64,000 nucleotides of DNA from Phyllostachys edulis (Eukaryota; Streptophyta; Magnoliopsida; Poales; Poaceae). This document shows, one piece after another, positions 35,829 through 47,362 of this stretch. The first letter of the stretch is position 1; every line of letters starts with the position of its first letter. The notes under the pieces were generated by a model. The model worked only from the letters and a program-made list of their open reading frames with translations. It had not been told where the DNA came from and did not search any database. The stretch covers positions 98,420,284 to 98,484,283 of the forward strand of contig CM070562.1 of NCBI GenBank assembly GCA_036346405.1, given 5' to 3'. Both the position numbers and the translations under genes were made by a program.

Positions 35829-36003
35829 CCAAGACCTCCCGGGTGGTCCTGGGAGACCTCCGGGTGGTCCTGAGAGACCTCCCGAGTGGTCTTGGAGACC
35901 TCCCGGGTGGTCCTGGGAGACCTCCGGGTGGTCCTGAGAGACCTCCCGAGTGGTCTTGGAGACCTCCCGGGTGGTCCTAGAAGACCTCCGGGTGGTCCTA
36001 GAG
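35829..36003. repeat. LTR minisatellite, about 8 units of 21-22 bp
   Basis: Units of the form AGACCTCCCGGGTGGTCCTG alternate in a three-unit higher-order pattern that is itself repeated. The 3' LTR has only about three units at 44700-44768, so copy number changed after insertion. Confidence 0.9.
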
Positions 36004-36313
36004 ACGTGTCATGACCACCAATTTGGTCATAACCTCCCCTTTAGTCACGACCACCCCATTGGTTGGACCACCCTCCCGAGTTTTGACTAGCCCCACATGT
36101 CAGCTCTGCTCACCTTCTTCTTCCTCCCACTGCGTCACTGCTGACACAAAAGTCTACGCGCATTAAATGTCATTGTGTCACATTAAATGCTATCACTTCT
36201 GTAGTACCCGTTCCCCCTCTTGTCTCCTCCCCTACCTGCCCCCATCTCCTCATTCACCTACCCTTGACCGCGTGCGCCTCTGAGTCTTTCAGTGACTCTC
36301 CCCATCTCCCTGG

Positions 36314-36322
36314 CTATAAAAG
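36314..36322 (+). promoter_or_regulatory. TATA box of the chromoviral 5' LTR
   Basis: GGCTATAAAAGACC, repeated in the 3' LTR at 45059-45066 (TATAAAAG). It sits about 790 bp into the LTR, leaving a long R-U5 part downstream. Confidence 0.65.
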
Positions 36323-36612
36323 ACCGAGCAACCCTCTTTCATCGCCTTTTTCTGCACCCAACTCTCTAGCTCTCACCCAGTTCCTCCGTGCTTCGAGTTT
36401 CACCACCGCCGGCTGGAGCCTGCGTCGTCGCCTCTTCATCGCCGAGGAGTCCATTTGAACTTCTTGGCCGTCTTCAACCGCCTCGCTCGGAAGGATTCAC
36501 GAGCACCCAGCCAGTCTTTTGGTGCCGAGTAGATCACAAACTCCCCCTCCCCCTTCAGTCTCTCTCTCGGCCTTGGTGAGTTTCTCCGTGCATGTTCTCT
36601 TCCTTTGTTCTT

Positions 36613-36762
36613 ACGACCACGTTGTGTAGTCGTACCCTTTTTGTATTCTTCATACGACCACGTTGAGTAGTCGTATCCATCTTGTATTCTTTGTACGACC
36701 ATGTTGAGTAGTCGTGTCCATCTTGTATTCTTCGCACGACCACGTTGGGTAGTCGTATCCTT
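36613..36762. repeat. About 41 bp tandem repeat, four units
   Basis: Each unit contains ACGACCACGTTGAGTAGTCG, with ACGAC and GTCGT as inverted half-sites, then a tatccatcttgtattcttc spacer. The same array is in the 3' LTR (about 45349-45500). Confidence 0.9.
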
Positions 36763-38099
36763 CATTGGACCTCCCTTGACCTCCTCAGGACTCTCGACCA
36801 CCCTCTCAGTTGGACCTCCTCCCGACCAGTCGAACCTCTTTCGACCAAGTCGTTGGACCTCCTACCGACCCGTTGGACCTCCTCCCGACTAGTCGAGCCT
36901 CCTCCTAAGAGCCCGTTCCTAATTCATCTAATTCAATTCCTTGTTGTTGGTTCTAGTTCGATTTGTTTTCGAGTTCATTTGGATTTTATTTGGTCTTTAT
37001 TTGAATTTGCTTTGTTCTCACATGTAGATTTCGATGGCTCTGGAGAGCCCGAGTACTCCAAAGAAGTAGACCCTCAAGCTTTCGAGCAAGGCAAGTTACA
37101 CCCTTGATCATATTGAATCCCATTATCTCAAATTATTTAAGCTCTGTTTCAAATTATTATTGCATGCTTATTTAAATTTAAGTAATTTAAATCTCTGTTT
37201 TAACTTTATGGTTATTCCTAATTCCTTTGTACATCTAGACTTGATTATTGATTCAACCACCCCTTGTTACCATAGTAAAGAGCTAGTTGGTACGTTAGTA
37301 TGAACTAGCATGTTGCAAAACCCTATGCTTAGTCAAGCTTAGACCCAAAAATCTTAATTTGGGGAATTTACTACCAAAGACCAATGTTGTCGAAATGTTT
37401 TAACCAAGACATTGGGTTGTTGTGGAAGTTTGCAAATGTTTTTGAAAAGCAAAGCAAAAGGAAAATTGGTTTGGACTTAGGCGAATTGGTTGTTTGGAAG
37501 GGTGCATGTTCATGCACGGGCTCAATTCGAGTAGGGTTGAGGCCTAGAGTTTTGTGGAAAGTCGCCCAAGTCAGTTAAGGACTGGTCTTCGAGCCACATC
37601 TTGCCAAGCCACATCGTACTACCACATGTTCTGAATGGGCAGAACCTGGCCAACTAATTTGCAGCATTTCACCGTGGTCGTTCCATCCGGTTAAGTGGGT
37701 GTCTTGATGACCTACTTTTATGTATTTCCACCTAGCACAAGAGGGGGCCTGAACCCGGTAGATGGTTAGTCGAAAGGGGGCGAAACCTTAGCGAGGGGGG
37801 ACTCCAGTGGAATGGCGCACTGTAAAGGCCTTGTCACGTGCTCTAGACCGCTTACCTACGGTAGTGAGCGGTGGTATCGACGGATACCAAACAAACTAGA
37901 GAGGTCGTGTCATGTGGGTAAAGCTGTACACCTCTGCAGAGTGTAAAACTATTCGAATAGCTGTGTTCACGATCATAGACATGCTGGCAAAGCCACTCAA
38001 AGTTATATTTCAGTTTTGTTTTCAAAAGACATTATGAAATGATTTTGGATGTCTATCCAAATAGGTTTTGGGCGGGTAGCCCTGTGATAGGAGGGTATC

Positions 38100-38891
38100 T
38101 GTCGGTGTTTTAGAACTGATCTTACGTAAAGATTGTTTGATTCGAGGGGTCTCCTAGAATGGAATCACGCAGAGAGATTGACACGGGTATTTTTATACAG
38201 GTTCAGGCCTTCTCCGGAGAGAATAACAACCCTACTCCTGTGTGTGTATGGTATTGAGTGTGTTTTGTACAATCGGGAGAAAAGACTAAAACTATTACAG
38301 AAGATATTGTCTAACTGTCTTCCTAATTGCTTGTTGTCCCCTCCGATCGCCCTTTTCCTCTCGATCATTTGCCTTTATATAGTCGTGAAGGAATAGCCGT
38401 TTTCCCCTAGTGAAGAGGCGTCTTATCAAATCCAGTAACGGGCGCATGTTTGTAGTAATCATTGGAGTGGTAACCCCTTCACGCCGCCTGGCAGTTACTT
38501 GTAAGAGATAATGGGGTATTACGTGCTATTACTTCGTAGAGTAACATCGTATGCTGACTACTTGGATTCCTTAATCAATTGGACCCACTCGTCTGTAGGT
38601 TTTATTGATCATAAGGTAGTCGTGGCTGACCTGGTCGTAGAAGAGCTTACGACTATGAGGTAGTCGTAGAATAACTTATGACTGGATAGTGATCGTAGAA
38701 GAACTTACGACCATAAGGTAGTCGTAGCAAGACTTACGACTATGGGGGTGGTCGTAGAAGAACTTACGACCACCTAGTAGGCTTCTCCCTTGTAAATATA
38801 AGGGGTATACCTAGAGACCACATGACATAATATTTACCCATAATAAGAATTATAGATAAAAGATAAAATGAGGATTATTAGATCCTTGTCA
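38100..38891 (-). mobile_element. Solo LTR of the Tat family inside the chromoviral 5' LTR, TSD GTATC
   Basis: Ends TGTCGGTGTT…CCTTGTCA, 792 bp. GTATC flanks it at 38095-38099 and 38892-38896. The 3' LTR of the chromovirus has the uninterrupted site (GGATGGTATCCTTCACC near 46833). It is oriented minus, judged by its TATA box (TATATAAA, 38381-38374). It is homologous to the Tat 3' LTR at 34427-35240. The internal region was lost by LTR-LTR recombination. Confidence 0.95.
38590..38795. repeat. Array of GGTAGTCGTA…CTTACGACC units in the solo LTR
   Basis: About six units of ~27 bp, each pairing an (A/G)GTCGTA half-site with a TTACGACC half-site. A diverged version is in the related LTR at 34920-35110. 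Confidence 0.85.
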
Positions 38892-39423
38892 GTATCCTTC
38901 ACCACTTGTTGATGAATGTTATCCGACTATAAAATTGAGTTTTAGAAAATGAATTTTAGTTATTGTATAGCTGCTTTGGAACTTAGTACAAGTATTTGGA
39001 AAGAAACATGGCTTTATGCAAATCAACTCTATAAGCCTTCCTTTGAGATATCCTTGCATGCATTGCAATCTGTTACTTGACGGGTGTGACTTGCGAGCAC
39101 GGTTGTTGTGCTCACTCTGCTTAATCTAATAATTGAGTAGGAGAAGATGTCTACGAGGAGCCTGAGGACCAGGACGACTAGGCTACGCCCTCCAGACGAT
39201 TGCCTATGGCAAATCGTGTGGTCTACTTGCTTTTGTCTTCCGCTGTGTTTGGTTTTGTCGGCTCTTAAGCCGTTCTTGTAATCAACTTTGTTGTTTATTA
39301 ATAAAGTTTGTGTTGATGGCTGTTACCACATTTGTTTACTGTGCGAGCTAGCCGCTGATCTTGGGACTAGCTCGGTTTGCATAGAGGACTTAGGGTAATC
39401 CCGCGTCCGACCACGACAAGAAG

Positions 39424-39435
39424 TGGTATCAGAGC
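39424..39435 (+). other. Primer-binding site of the chromovirus
   Basis: TGGTATCAGAGC, exact initiator tRNA-Met complement, 5 bp after the 5' LTR. Confidence 0.92.
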
Positions 39436-39873
39436 CATCTTGACTGCAGGTCGTAACCAAGTTGAATGGCCGTTAGTTGAAATTTCAAATCTTATTTTAT
39501 ACAACAAGAAAAAAATAATTTGTTCTCTTCTCATCTTGGTCATCTTTCTATCCTTACCTCTTTCTTGGTATTCTTCCTTACCTTACTCTCTCCTCACCAT
39601 TTTACAATGTCAAATGGATCCTCTTTCCCTTGAAATTTCTATAGGTGGTCTCACGATTAGCTAACCTGGTGTTCAAGACCTCAAGACTTGAAGCGATCAA
39701 AGAGCATCGTCGCGTAGGAACCACCAAGGATCGCGAGCGTCGAGTAGAACGTTGTAAAACTATTAAAGTTGTTGGAAAAGCTTTTTGTGTTGGTTGTTTT
39801 GCTTGGGTGGGTTGTTTCGCCCTGTCCCCCTTAGTTTCTCCTCTTCTTTCCTTAGTCTGTGGAGTTTTAGCAG

Positions 39874-40894
39874 ATGATGACTACTCGCAACGACAGTGGC
39901 AGCACCAGCAATCAGAATAGAGAGAATGTGCAAGAGAACCTAATTCCACCGCCACCACCCCTCCAGCTGAAGGACCCGACTGGAACCAGATGATGGCCAA
40001 CCAAGCTCAGCTGATCAATCTGCTCGCGCAATCCATCAATAACACCCAAAACTTGCAAGCGGCAGCAGCAGCTCAACCTCAAGCTTATGCTCCACCTCCT
40101 CCAAGGGCCAACATATCAGAGTTTATGAGGTTGCATCCACCGACTTTCTCCAGTAGCGTTGAGCCAACGGAAGCTGATGATTGGCTTAGGGCAGTTGACA
40201 GGAAACTGGATATGATCCAGTGTATTGATCGTGAGAGGTTCTTGGCTCTCACGGTGAAACGGACGGCGTCGAGTGGTGAGATAATTTCACCCGCCCCACT
40301 GGCGATGCTCGAGACCATCACTTGGGGCGAATTCGTGCGAGCTTTCATTGTGCACATGTTCCACGAGCATGATGGCCTGAAGAAAAAAGTTCCGCACCTT
40401 GCGCCAAAACAACCTTCGATCAATGAGTATTCGCACAAATTCAATCGATTAGCCGCTATGCACCAGAAGATGTGGCAACTGATGAAGCCAAGCAAGAGCG
40501 TTTCTTGGAAGGACTCAACGATGACCTCGCAGTCCTCCTCATTGCCCAAGACTACTTAGATTTCCAGTAACTGGTAAGCAAGGCTATCCGCCAGGAGGGC
40601 AAGCACTTGGAAATGGAAAATCGTAAGAGAAGGTTAGCATCCCAGAAGTTCAACCCCGGGGGATTTCCAAAGCCCTGCACCACTCAGCCGCAGACACCTC
40701 AGCGTAGGACGTTCCAGTCCTCTCCGTCCAAGACACCGGCGCCAGCTCAGCGCCTAGTCAACCCAGGTTTCCGCAATACTTCTCCTAGAGGTCAGTTTCC
40801 GAAGAAGACACCTACTACCTCCACCACAGGAGTTACTTGCTTTTATTGTAATGAAGTATGGCACTACGCCAGTAAGTGCCCAAAGAAGCAGTGA
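39874..40894 (+). pseudogene. Chromovirus gag (broken)
   Basis: It starts MMTTRNDSGSTSNQNRENVQ. A one-base slip occurs in the C-run near 39960, after which MMANQAQLINLLAQS and a Pro/Ala-rich linker continue in another frame. The gag core (RLHPPTFSSSVEPTEADDWL, ITWGEFVRAFI) follows, with a second frameshift near 40490 and a stop near 40568. The C-terminal zinc knuckle CFYCNEVWHYASKC (40834-40875) is a perfect CX2CX4HX4C. Confidence 0.88.
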
Positions 40895-40951
40895 TCAGCA
40901 ACCCCAACCCAACCAAATTAGGCAGTTACAGCACCTGGCAGCACCTCAAAT

Positions 40952-43900
40952 GTGAAGCCATCAGTGCAGTACACGAAAGGACGTGTGAATCACGTCACAA
41001 TGGAAGAAGCTCAGACTGCGCCAGATGTGGTCCTTGGTACGTTCCTTGTCAATTCAATACCAGTATCAGTTTTATTTGATTTAGGAGCTTCACATTCTTT
41101 CATTTCAAGTAAGTTTGTGGGAAAATATGGGTTATCTATCTCTCCGTTAGTTAACCCTACGTTAATCCATTTTCTGAGCTCGAAAATGAGGATTGGTTCC
41201 CCATACCCAAACCTTATCTTGGAAATATCGAGAGTACCCTCCTTGGCAGACTTAATGGTCTTGCACTCTCAAATATTAGATGTGATTCTCGGAATGGATT
41301 GGCTAGCCAGGAATCAAGGCCAGATAGACTGTGCTAGTAGGTCTATCACCCTCACCAATGATCAAGGAATCCAAGTAGAATTCCGACCCGAGACCTCTAT
41401 TACAGCAAGTCCTATCTTGACCGGTCTGAAGGAGTAAAGTTAAAAGACATCCCAGTGGTCAATGAATACCCGGATGTATTTCCTGAGAAATTACCCGATA
41501 TGCCACCAGATAGGGACATTATGTTCCTAATTGACCTAGTCCCAGGGTCAGCTCCAATTTCAAAAAGACCCTACATAATGCCAACAAATGAGTTAGCAGA
41601 ATTGAATAGACAAATCGAAGAATTGCAAGACAAGAGTTTTATTCAACCAAGCTCATCACTATGGGGAGCACCAGTACTGTTTGTCAAGAAGAAAGATAAC
41701 AGTATGAGGATGTGTGTGGATTACAGATCACTCAATGAAGTCACAATCAAGAATAAGTATCTGTTACCCAGGATCGACGATCTCTTTGATCAATTGAAAG
41801 GAGCAAGTGTTTTCTCCAAGATCGATTTGAGATCTCGTTACCATCAGTTGAAGATCAGACCAGAAGACATTCTCAAGACTGCTTTCACCACAAGATATTG
41901 ACTGTACGAGTTTATAGTGATGTCGTTCGGTTTGACGAATGCACCGGCTTATTTCATGAATATGATGAATAAAGTATTCATGAATATGATGAATTCTTGG
42001 ATAAGTTTGTGGTCGTGTTTATTAACGACATTCTGATCTACTCAAAGAATGAAGAAGAGCATGAGAAGCATCTCAAGACAGTTTTGGAAAGACTCAGAGA
42101 GCGACAGATCTATGCCAAACTCAGTAAAAGTGAATTTTGGCTAAGCCAAGTAGCTTTTCTTAGACATATCGTGTTAGCAGAAGGAGTTGTAGTGGATCCC
42201 GTAAAGGTTGAAGCAGTATTGGATTGGAGGCAACCCAAGTCCGTCGCCGAAGTAAGAAGTTTCCTTGGTCTAGCTGGTTACTATCGAAGATTCATCAAAG
42301 GTTTCTCCAGTACCGCTAGACCTATGACTCAGCTTTTGAAGAAAGAAAGGAAGTTTGAATGGACTGAAGCATGTGAGCAAAGTTTCCAAGAATTGAAGAA
42401 GAGACTAGTTTCTGCTTTTGTGCTAGTTTTACCAGACATCCGCAAGGACTTTGAAGTTTTCTGTGACGTCTCTCGTCAGGAACTTGGATGTGTGTTAATG
42501 CAAGAAGGTAAAGTTGTGGCTTATGCGTCTCGCCAGTTAAAGCCTCATGAAGGAAATTACCCAACGTATGACTTGGAATTAGCGGCAATTGTGCATGCCT
42601 TGAAAAATTGGCGGCATTATCTCATCGGTAATCGCTGTGAGATTTTTATGGATCACAAAAGTTTGAAGTACATATTCACCCAGTCAGAACTTAATCTTAG
42701 GCAGAGGAGATGGCTAGAGCTGATAAAGGATTATTACCTTGGAATCCATTACCATCCAGGCAAGGCAAACGTAGTGACAAATATCCTAAGTAGAAAAGGG
42801 TATTGCAACACTACGTTGGTTCTGAAGAGTCAGCCAAGATTGTATGAAGAGTTGAGGCATCTGAATTTAGAGATTGTTAACCAGGGTTGTGTAAACACCT
42901 TAGAAGTGCAACCGACTGTTCAGAATCAAATCAGAGAGAAGCAGAAAGAAGATGAAGACATCAAGGAAATCAAGAAGAACTTGAGAAGAGGCAAAGCCCT
43001 AGGATTTTCTGAAGATAAGCAAGGTACAATTTGGTTCGGTAACCGCATCTGTGTGCTGGATTACCAAGAGATAAAACAGTTGATTCTGAAGGAAGCCCAT
43101 GAATCGCCTTACTCCATTCATCCAGGCAATACCAAGATGTACCAGGATCTAAAGGAAAAGTATTGGTGGGTCAGTATGAAGCGAGAGATTGCTGAATTTG
43201 TTGCACAATGTGATGTATGCCAAAGAGTCAAAGCAGAACATCAAAGACCTGCTGGACTGTTATAGCCTTTACCAATTCCCGAGTGGAAGTAGGAACAAAT
43301 AGGCATGGACTTTATCACTGGATTGCCTAGGACCCAATCGGGATATTATTCCATCTGGGTTGTGATTGACCGTTTAATTAAAGTGACCCACTTCATACCT
43401 GTCAAGACCACTTACAAAAGCAGTAAATTGGCAGAGTTATATATAGTCCAGGATCGTCTGTTTGCATGGAGTACCCAAAAGGGTAGTGTCTGACAGAGGA
43501 TCGCAGTTCACATCTAGATTTTAGAAGAGCCTCCATGAAGCCTTGGGAACCAGACTCAACTTCAATACAACATACCATCCCTAGACAGATGGACAGACAG
43601 AGCGAGTAAATCAGATTTTGGAAGACATGCTTCAAGCCTGTGCTATAGACTTTGGGAAGAGTTGGGATCAGAACCTTCCTTATGCAGAATTCTCTTACAA
43701 CAACAGTTATCAAGCCAGCTTGCAAATGTCTTCCTTTGAAGCATTGTACGGCAGACCGTGTAGAACCCCTCTCCTTTGGGATCAAGTTGGAGAACATCAA
43801 TTCTTTGGACCTGAATTAATTAAAGATGCTGAAAGTAAGGTGAGACTAATAAGAGAATGATTGAGAATGGCTCAATCTCGACAAAAGAGTTATGCTGACA

Positions 43901-44319
43901 ATCGTCGCAGATATTTGTCCTTTGAGATAGGAGATTTTGTCTATCTCAGAGTAACTCCACTCAGAAGAGTAAGAAGATTTCAGACCAAAGGAATGCTCGC
44001 ACCAAGATTTGTTGGACCATACAAGATTGTGGAAAGAAAAGGTGAAGTTGCCTATCAGCTAGAGCTACCGACGTCTTTATCTGTAGTTCATGACATCTTT
44101 CACGTCTCACAACTGAAGAAGTGTCTTCGAGTTCCAACAGAGCAAACACCACTGGAGAGCATCGATCTTCAAAAAGACCTCACCTATGTGGAGCAGCCAA
44201 TCAGGATTCTTGATGTCGCGGAGCGCGTTACCAGAAGTAGGGTCATCCGTTCGTGCAAAGTTCAGTGGAGTAACCACTCAAAGGAAGAAGCCACCTGGGA
44301 ACAAGAAGAAGATCTGTAA
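40952..44319 (+). pseudogene. Chromovirus pol: protease, RT, RNase H, integrase, chromodomain (broken)
   Basis: The protease motif reads LFDLGASHSFIS, with Leu in place of the usual Thr/Ser after the catalytic Asp. RT blocks include MCVDYRSLNEVTIKNKY and SKIDLRSRYHQLKI. The YVDD-equivalent box reads FINDILIYS, with the first Asp replaced by Asn. RNase H has VSRQELGCVLMQ and YDLELAAIVHAL. The integrase zinc region (HESPYSIHPG and CDVCQRVK) is kept, and the core has GMDFITGLPR, then GSQFTS and ERVNQILEDMLQA. The chromodomain at the end reads ILDVAERVTRSRVIRSCKVQ and EEATWE. Stops or frameshifts lie near 41440, 41900, 43265, 43490 and 43860. An 18 bp local duplication sits just before the RT active site. 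Confidence 0.9.
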
Positions 44320-44373
44320 GCAGAGTATTCCCACCTTTTTGCTAACCAAGTCTGAATCTCGGGGTTAAGATTC

Positions 44374-44390
44374 CCTTAATGGGGGTAGGT
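44374..44390 (+). other. Polypurine tract of the chromovirus
   Basis: CCTTAATGGGGGTAGGT immediately precedes the 3' LTR TGTAACATCCCG. The equivalent in the left chromovirus is AAGGGGGGAGG. Confidence 0.75.
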
Positions 44391-44391
44391 T

Positions 44392-47362
44392 TGTAACATC
44401 CCGTTTTTCAGGCCTTTTTGAAAATTTTCAAAATAAAAATAACTATTTGGTTTTGTTGAAGTTCTAAAGCTTAACTTGAGATTTTGGAATTAAAAGTGAT
44501 TTAATTGACTAAATCGAACTTCAACTAATGCAAAAGTTTGGTTTATTTTGAGTTTGTTGGAGTTCTCTGGTGCTAATTCCCTTTCTCTGTTCGTTCTGTT
44601 TTCCCCTCGGCCCAGCTTTTTCTTGTCCAGATCCCCCCTCTCGTTTGGACCTCCCCCTCTATCCAGATCTCCCTCTCGTTTGGACCTCCCTCTCAGTCCA
44701 AGACCTCCCGGGTGGTCTTGAGAGACGTCCCGGGTGGTCTTGGAAGACCTCCGGGTGGTCTCGGAGACTTGTCACGACCTCTCCTTGGGTCACGACCACC
44801 CCATTGGTTGGACCACCCTCCCGAGTTTTGACTAGCCCCACCTGTTAGCCCTGCTCACCTTCTTCTTCCTCCCACCGTGTTACTGCTGACGCAAAAGTCT
44901 ACGCGCATTAAATGTCGTTGTGTCGCATTAAATGCTGTCACTTTTGCTGTACCCGTTCCCCCTCTTGTCTCCTCCCTTACCTACCCCCATCTTCTCCTTC
45001 ACAAACCCTTGACCACAGACGCTCGAAGTCTTCGGCTGACTCACCCGTCTCCCCTGGCTATAAAAGACCAAGCAGCCCTCTTTCATCACCTTTTTCCGCA
45101 CCCAACTCTCTAGCTCTCGCCCAGTTCCTCCGTGCTTCGAGTTTCGCCAACGCTGGCTGGAGCCTACGCCGGCGCCTCCTCGTCGCCGAGGAGTCCGCTG
45201 AGCCTGTCTTCAACCACCTTGCTGCCGAATGATTCACCGGAGCACCCGCACCGTCTTCGACCGCCGTCAACCGAATCCCCCTCCCCCTTCAATCTCTCTC
45301 TCAGCCCTAGTGAGTTTCTCCGTGCCTTGTTCTCTTCCCTTGTTCTTACGACCACGTTGTGTAGTCGCATCCCTTTTGTATTCTTCATACGACCACATTG
45401 AGTAGTCGTATCCATCTTGTATTCTTCGTACGATCACGTTGAGTAGTCGTATCCATCTTGTATTCTTCACACGACCACGTTGGGTAGTCGTATCCTTCAT
45501 TGGACCTCCCTTGACCTCCTCAGGACCCTCAACCACCCTCTCAGTTGGACCTCCTCTCGACCAGTCGAACCTCTTTCGACCAGGTCATTGGACCTCCTCC
45601 CGACCCGTTGGACCTCCTCCCGACTAGTCGAGCCTCCTCTCAAGAGCCCATTCCTAATTCATCTAATTCAATTCCTTGCTGTTGGTTCTAGTTCGGTTTA
45701 TTTTGGAGTTCATTTAGATTTTATTTGGTCTTTATTTGAATTTGCTTTGTTCTTACGTGTAGATTTCGACGACTCCGGAAAGCCCAAGTACTCCGAAGAA
45801 GTAGACCCTCAAGCTTTCGAGCAAGGCAAGTTATACCCTTGATCATATTGAATCCCAGTATTTCAAATTTTTTAAGTTCTGTTTCAAATTCTTATTGCAT
45901 GCTTATTTAAATTTAAGTAATTTAAATCCCTGTTTTAACTTTAGAGTTATTCCTAATTCCTTTGTATATCCAGACTTGATTATTAATTCAACCACCCCTT
46001 GTTACCATAGTAAAGAGCTAGTTGGTACATTAGTATGAACTAGCATGTTGTAAAACCCTATGCTTAGTCAAGCTTAGACCCAAAAATCTTGATTTTGGGG
46101 AATTTACTGCCAAAGACCAATGTTGTCAAAATGTTTTAACCATGACATTGGGTTATCGTGGAAGTTTGCAAATATTTTTGAAAAGCAAAGCAAAGCAAAA
46201 GAAAATTTGGTTTGGACTTGGGCGAATTGGTTGTTTGGAAGGGTGCATGTTCATGCACGGGCGCAATTCAGGTAGGGTTGAGGCCCAGGGTTTTGTGGAA
46301 AGTCGTCCAAGTCAGTTAAGGACTTGTCTTCGAGCCGCATCTTGCCAAGCCCCATCGTACTACCACATGTTCTGAATGGGCAGAACCTGGCCAACTAATT
46401 TGCAACGTTTCACCGTGGTCGTTCCATCCGGTTGAGTGGGTGTCTTGATGACCTACTTTTATGTATTCCCACCTAGTGCAAGAGGGGGCCTAAAACCGGC
46501 AGATGGTTAGTCCAAAGGGAGCGAAACCTTAGCGAGGGGGGACTGTGGTGGAATGGCGCACTATAAAGGCCTTGTCACATGCTCTAGACCGCTTACCTTC
46601 GGTAGTGAGCAGTGGTATCGACGGATGCCAAACAAACTAGAGAGGTCGTGTCATGTGGGTAAAGCTGTACACCTCTGCAGAGTGTAAAACTATTCGAATA
46701 ACCGTGTCCACGGTCATGGACATGCTGGCAAAGCCACTCAAAGTTAGATTTCGGTTTTGTTTTCAAAAGACTTTATGAAATGGTTTTGGATGTCTATCCA
46801 AATAGGTTTTGGGCGGGTAGCCCTATGATAGGATGGTATCCTTCACCACTTGTTGATGAATGTTATCCGACTATAAAACTGAGTTTTAGAAAATGAATTT
46901 TAGTTATTGTATAGCTGCTTTGGAACTTAGTACAAGTATTTAGAAAGAAACATGGCTTTATGCAAATAAACTCTATAAGCCTTCCTTTGAGATATCCTTG
47001 CATGCATTACAATCCGTTACTTGACGGGTGTGACTTGCGAGCACGGTTGTTGTGCTCACTCTGCTTAATCTAATAATTGAGTAAGAGAAGAGGTCTACGA
47101 GGAGCCTGAGGACCAGGATGACTAGGCTACGCCCTCGAGACAATTGCTTGTGACGAATCGTGTGGTCTACTTGCTTTTGTCTTCCGCTGTGTTTGGTTTT
47201 GTCGGTTCTTAAGCCGTTCTTGTAATCAACTCGGTTGTTTATTAATAAAGTTTGCGTTGATGGCTGTTACCACATTTGTTTACTGTGTGAGCTAGCCGCT
47301 AATCTTGGAACTAGCTCGGTTTGCACAGAGGACTTCGGGTAATCCCGGGTCCGACTGCGACA
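44392..47362 (+). repeat. 3' LTR of the chromovirus (2971 bp)
   Basis: TGTAACATCCCG…GACTGCGACA, followed by the AATAG duplication. It is highly similar to the 5' LTR apart from the solo-LTR insertion, the minisatellite length and scattered substitutions. It has TATAAAAG at 45059-45066 and the dyad segment at 46653-46729. Confidence 0.93.

Larger units (their letters stand above)
35524..39418 (+). repeat. 5' LTR of the chromovirus (with nested solo LTR)
   Basis: It starts TGTAACATCCCG and ends CCACGACA, 5 bp before the PBS. A TATA box (CTATAAAAG) is at 36314-36322. A 21-22 bp minisatellite is at 35829-36003 and a ~41 bp tandem repeat of ACGACCACGTTGAGTAGTCG type at 36613-36762. The conserved dyad segment is at 37912-37989. 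The insertion at 38100-38891 accounts for most of the length difference from the 3' LTR. Confidence 0.92.
35524..47362 (+). mobile_element. Full-length Del/Tekay-type chromovirus, TSD AATAG
   Basis: Both LTRs (35524-39418, 44392-47362), the PBS, gag, pol with chromodomain and the purine tract are present. The flanks are AATAG at 35519-35523 and 47363-47367. The 5' LTR is longer only because of a solo-LTR insertion and a longer minisatellite. Gag and pol are both interrupted by stops and frameshifts, and catalytic residues are changed, so it cannot move by its own products. Confidence 0.93.
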
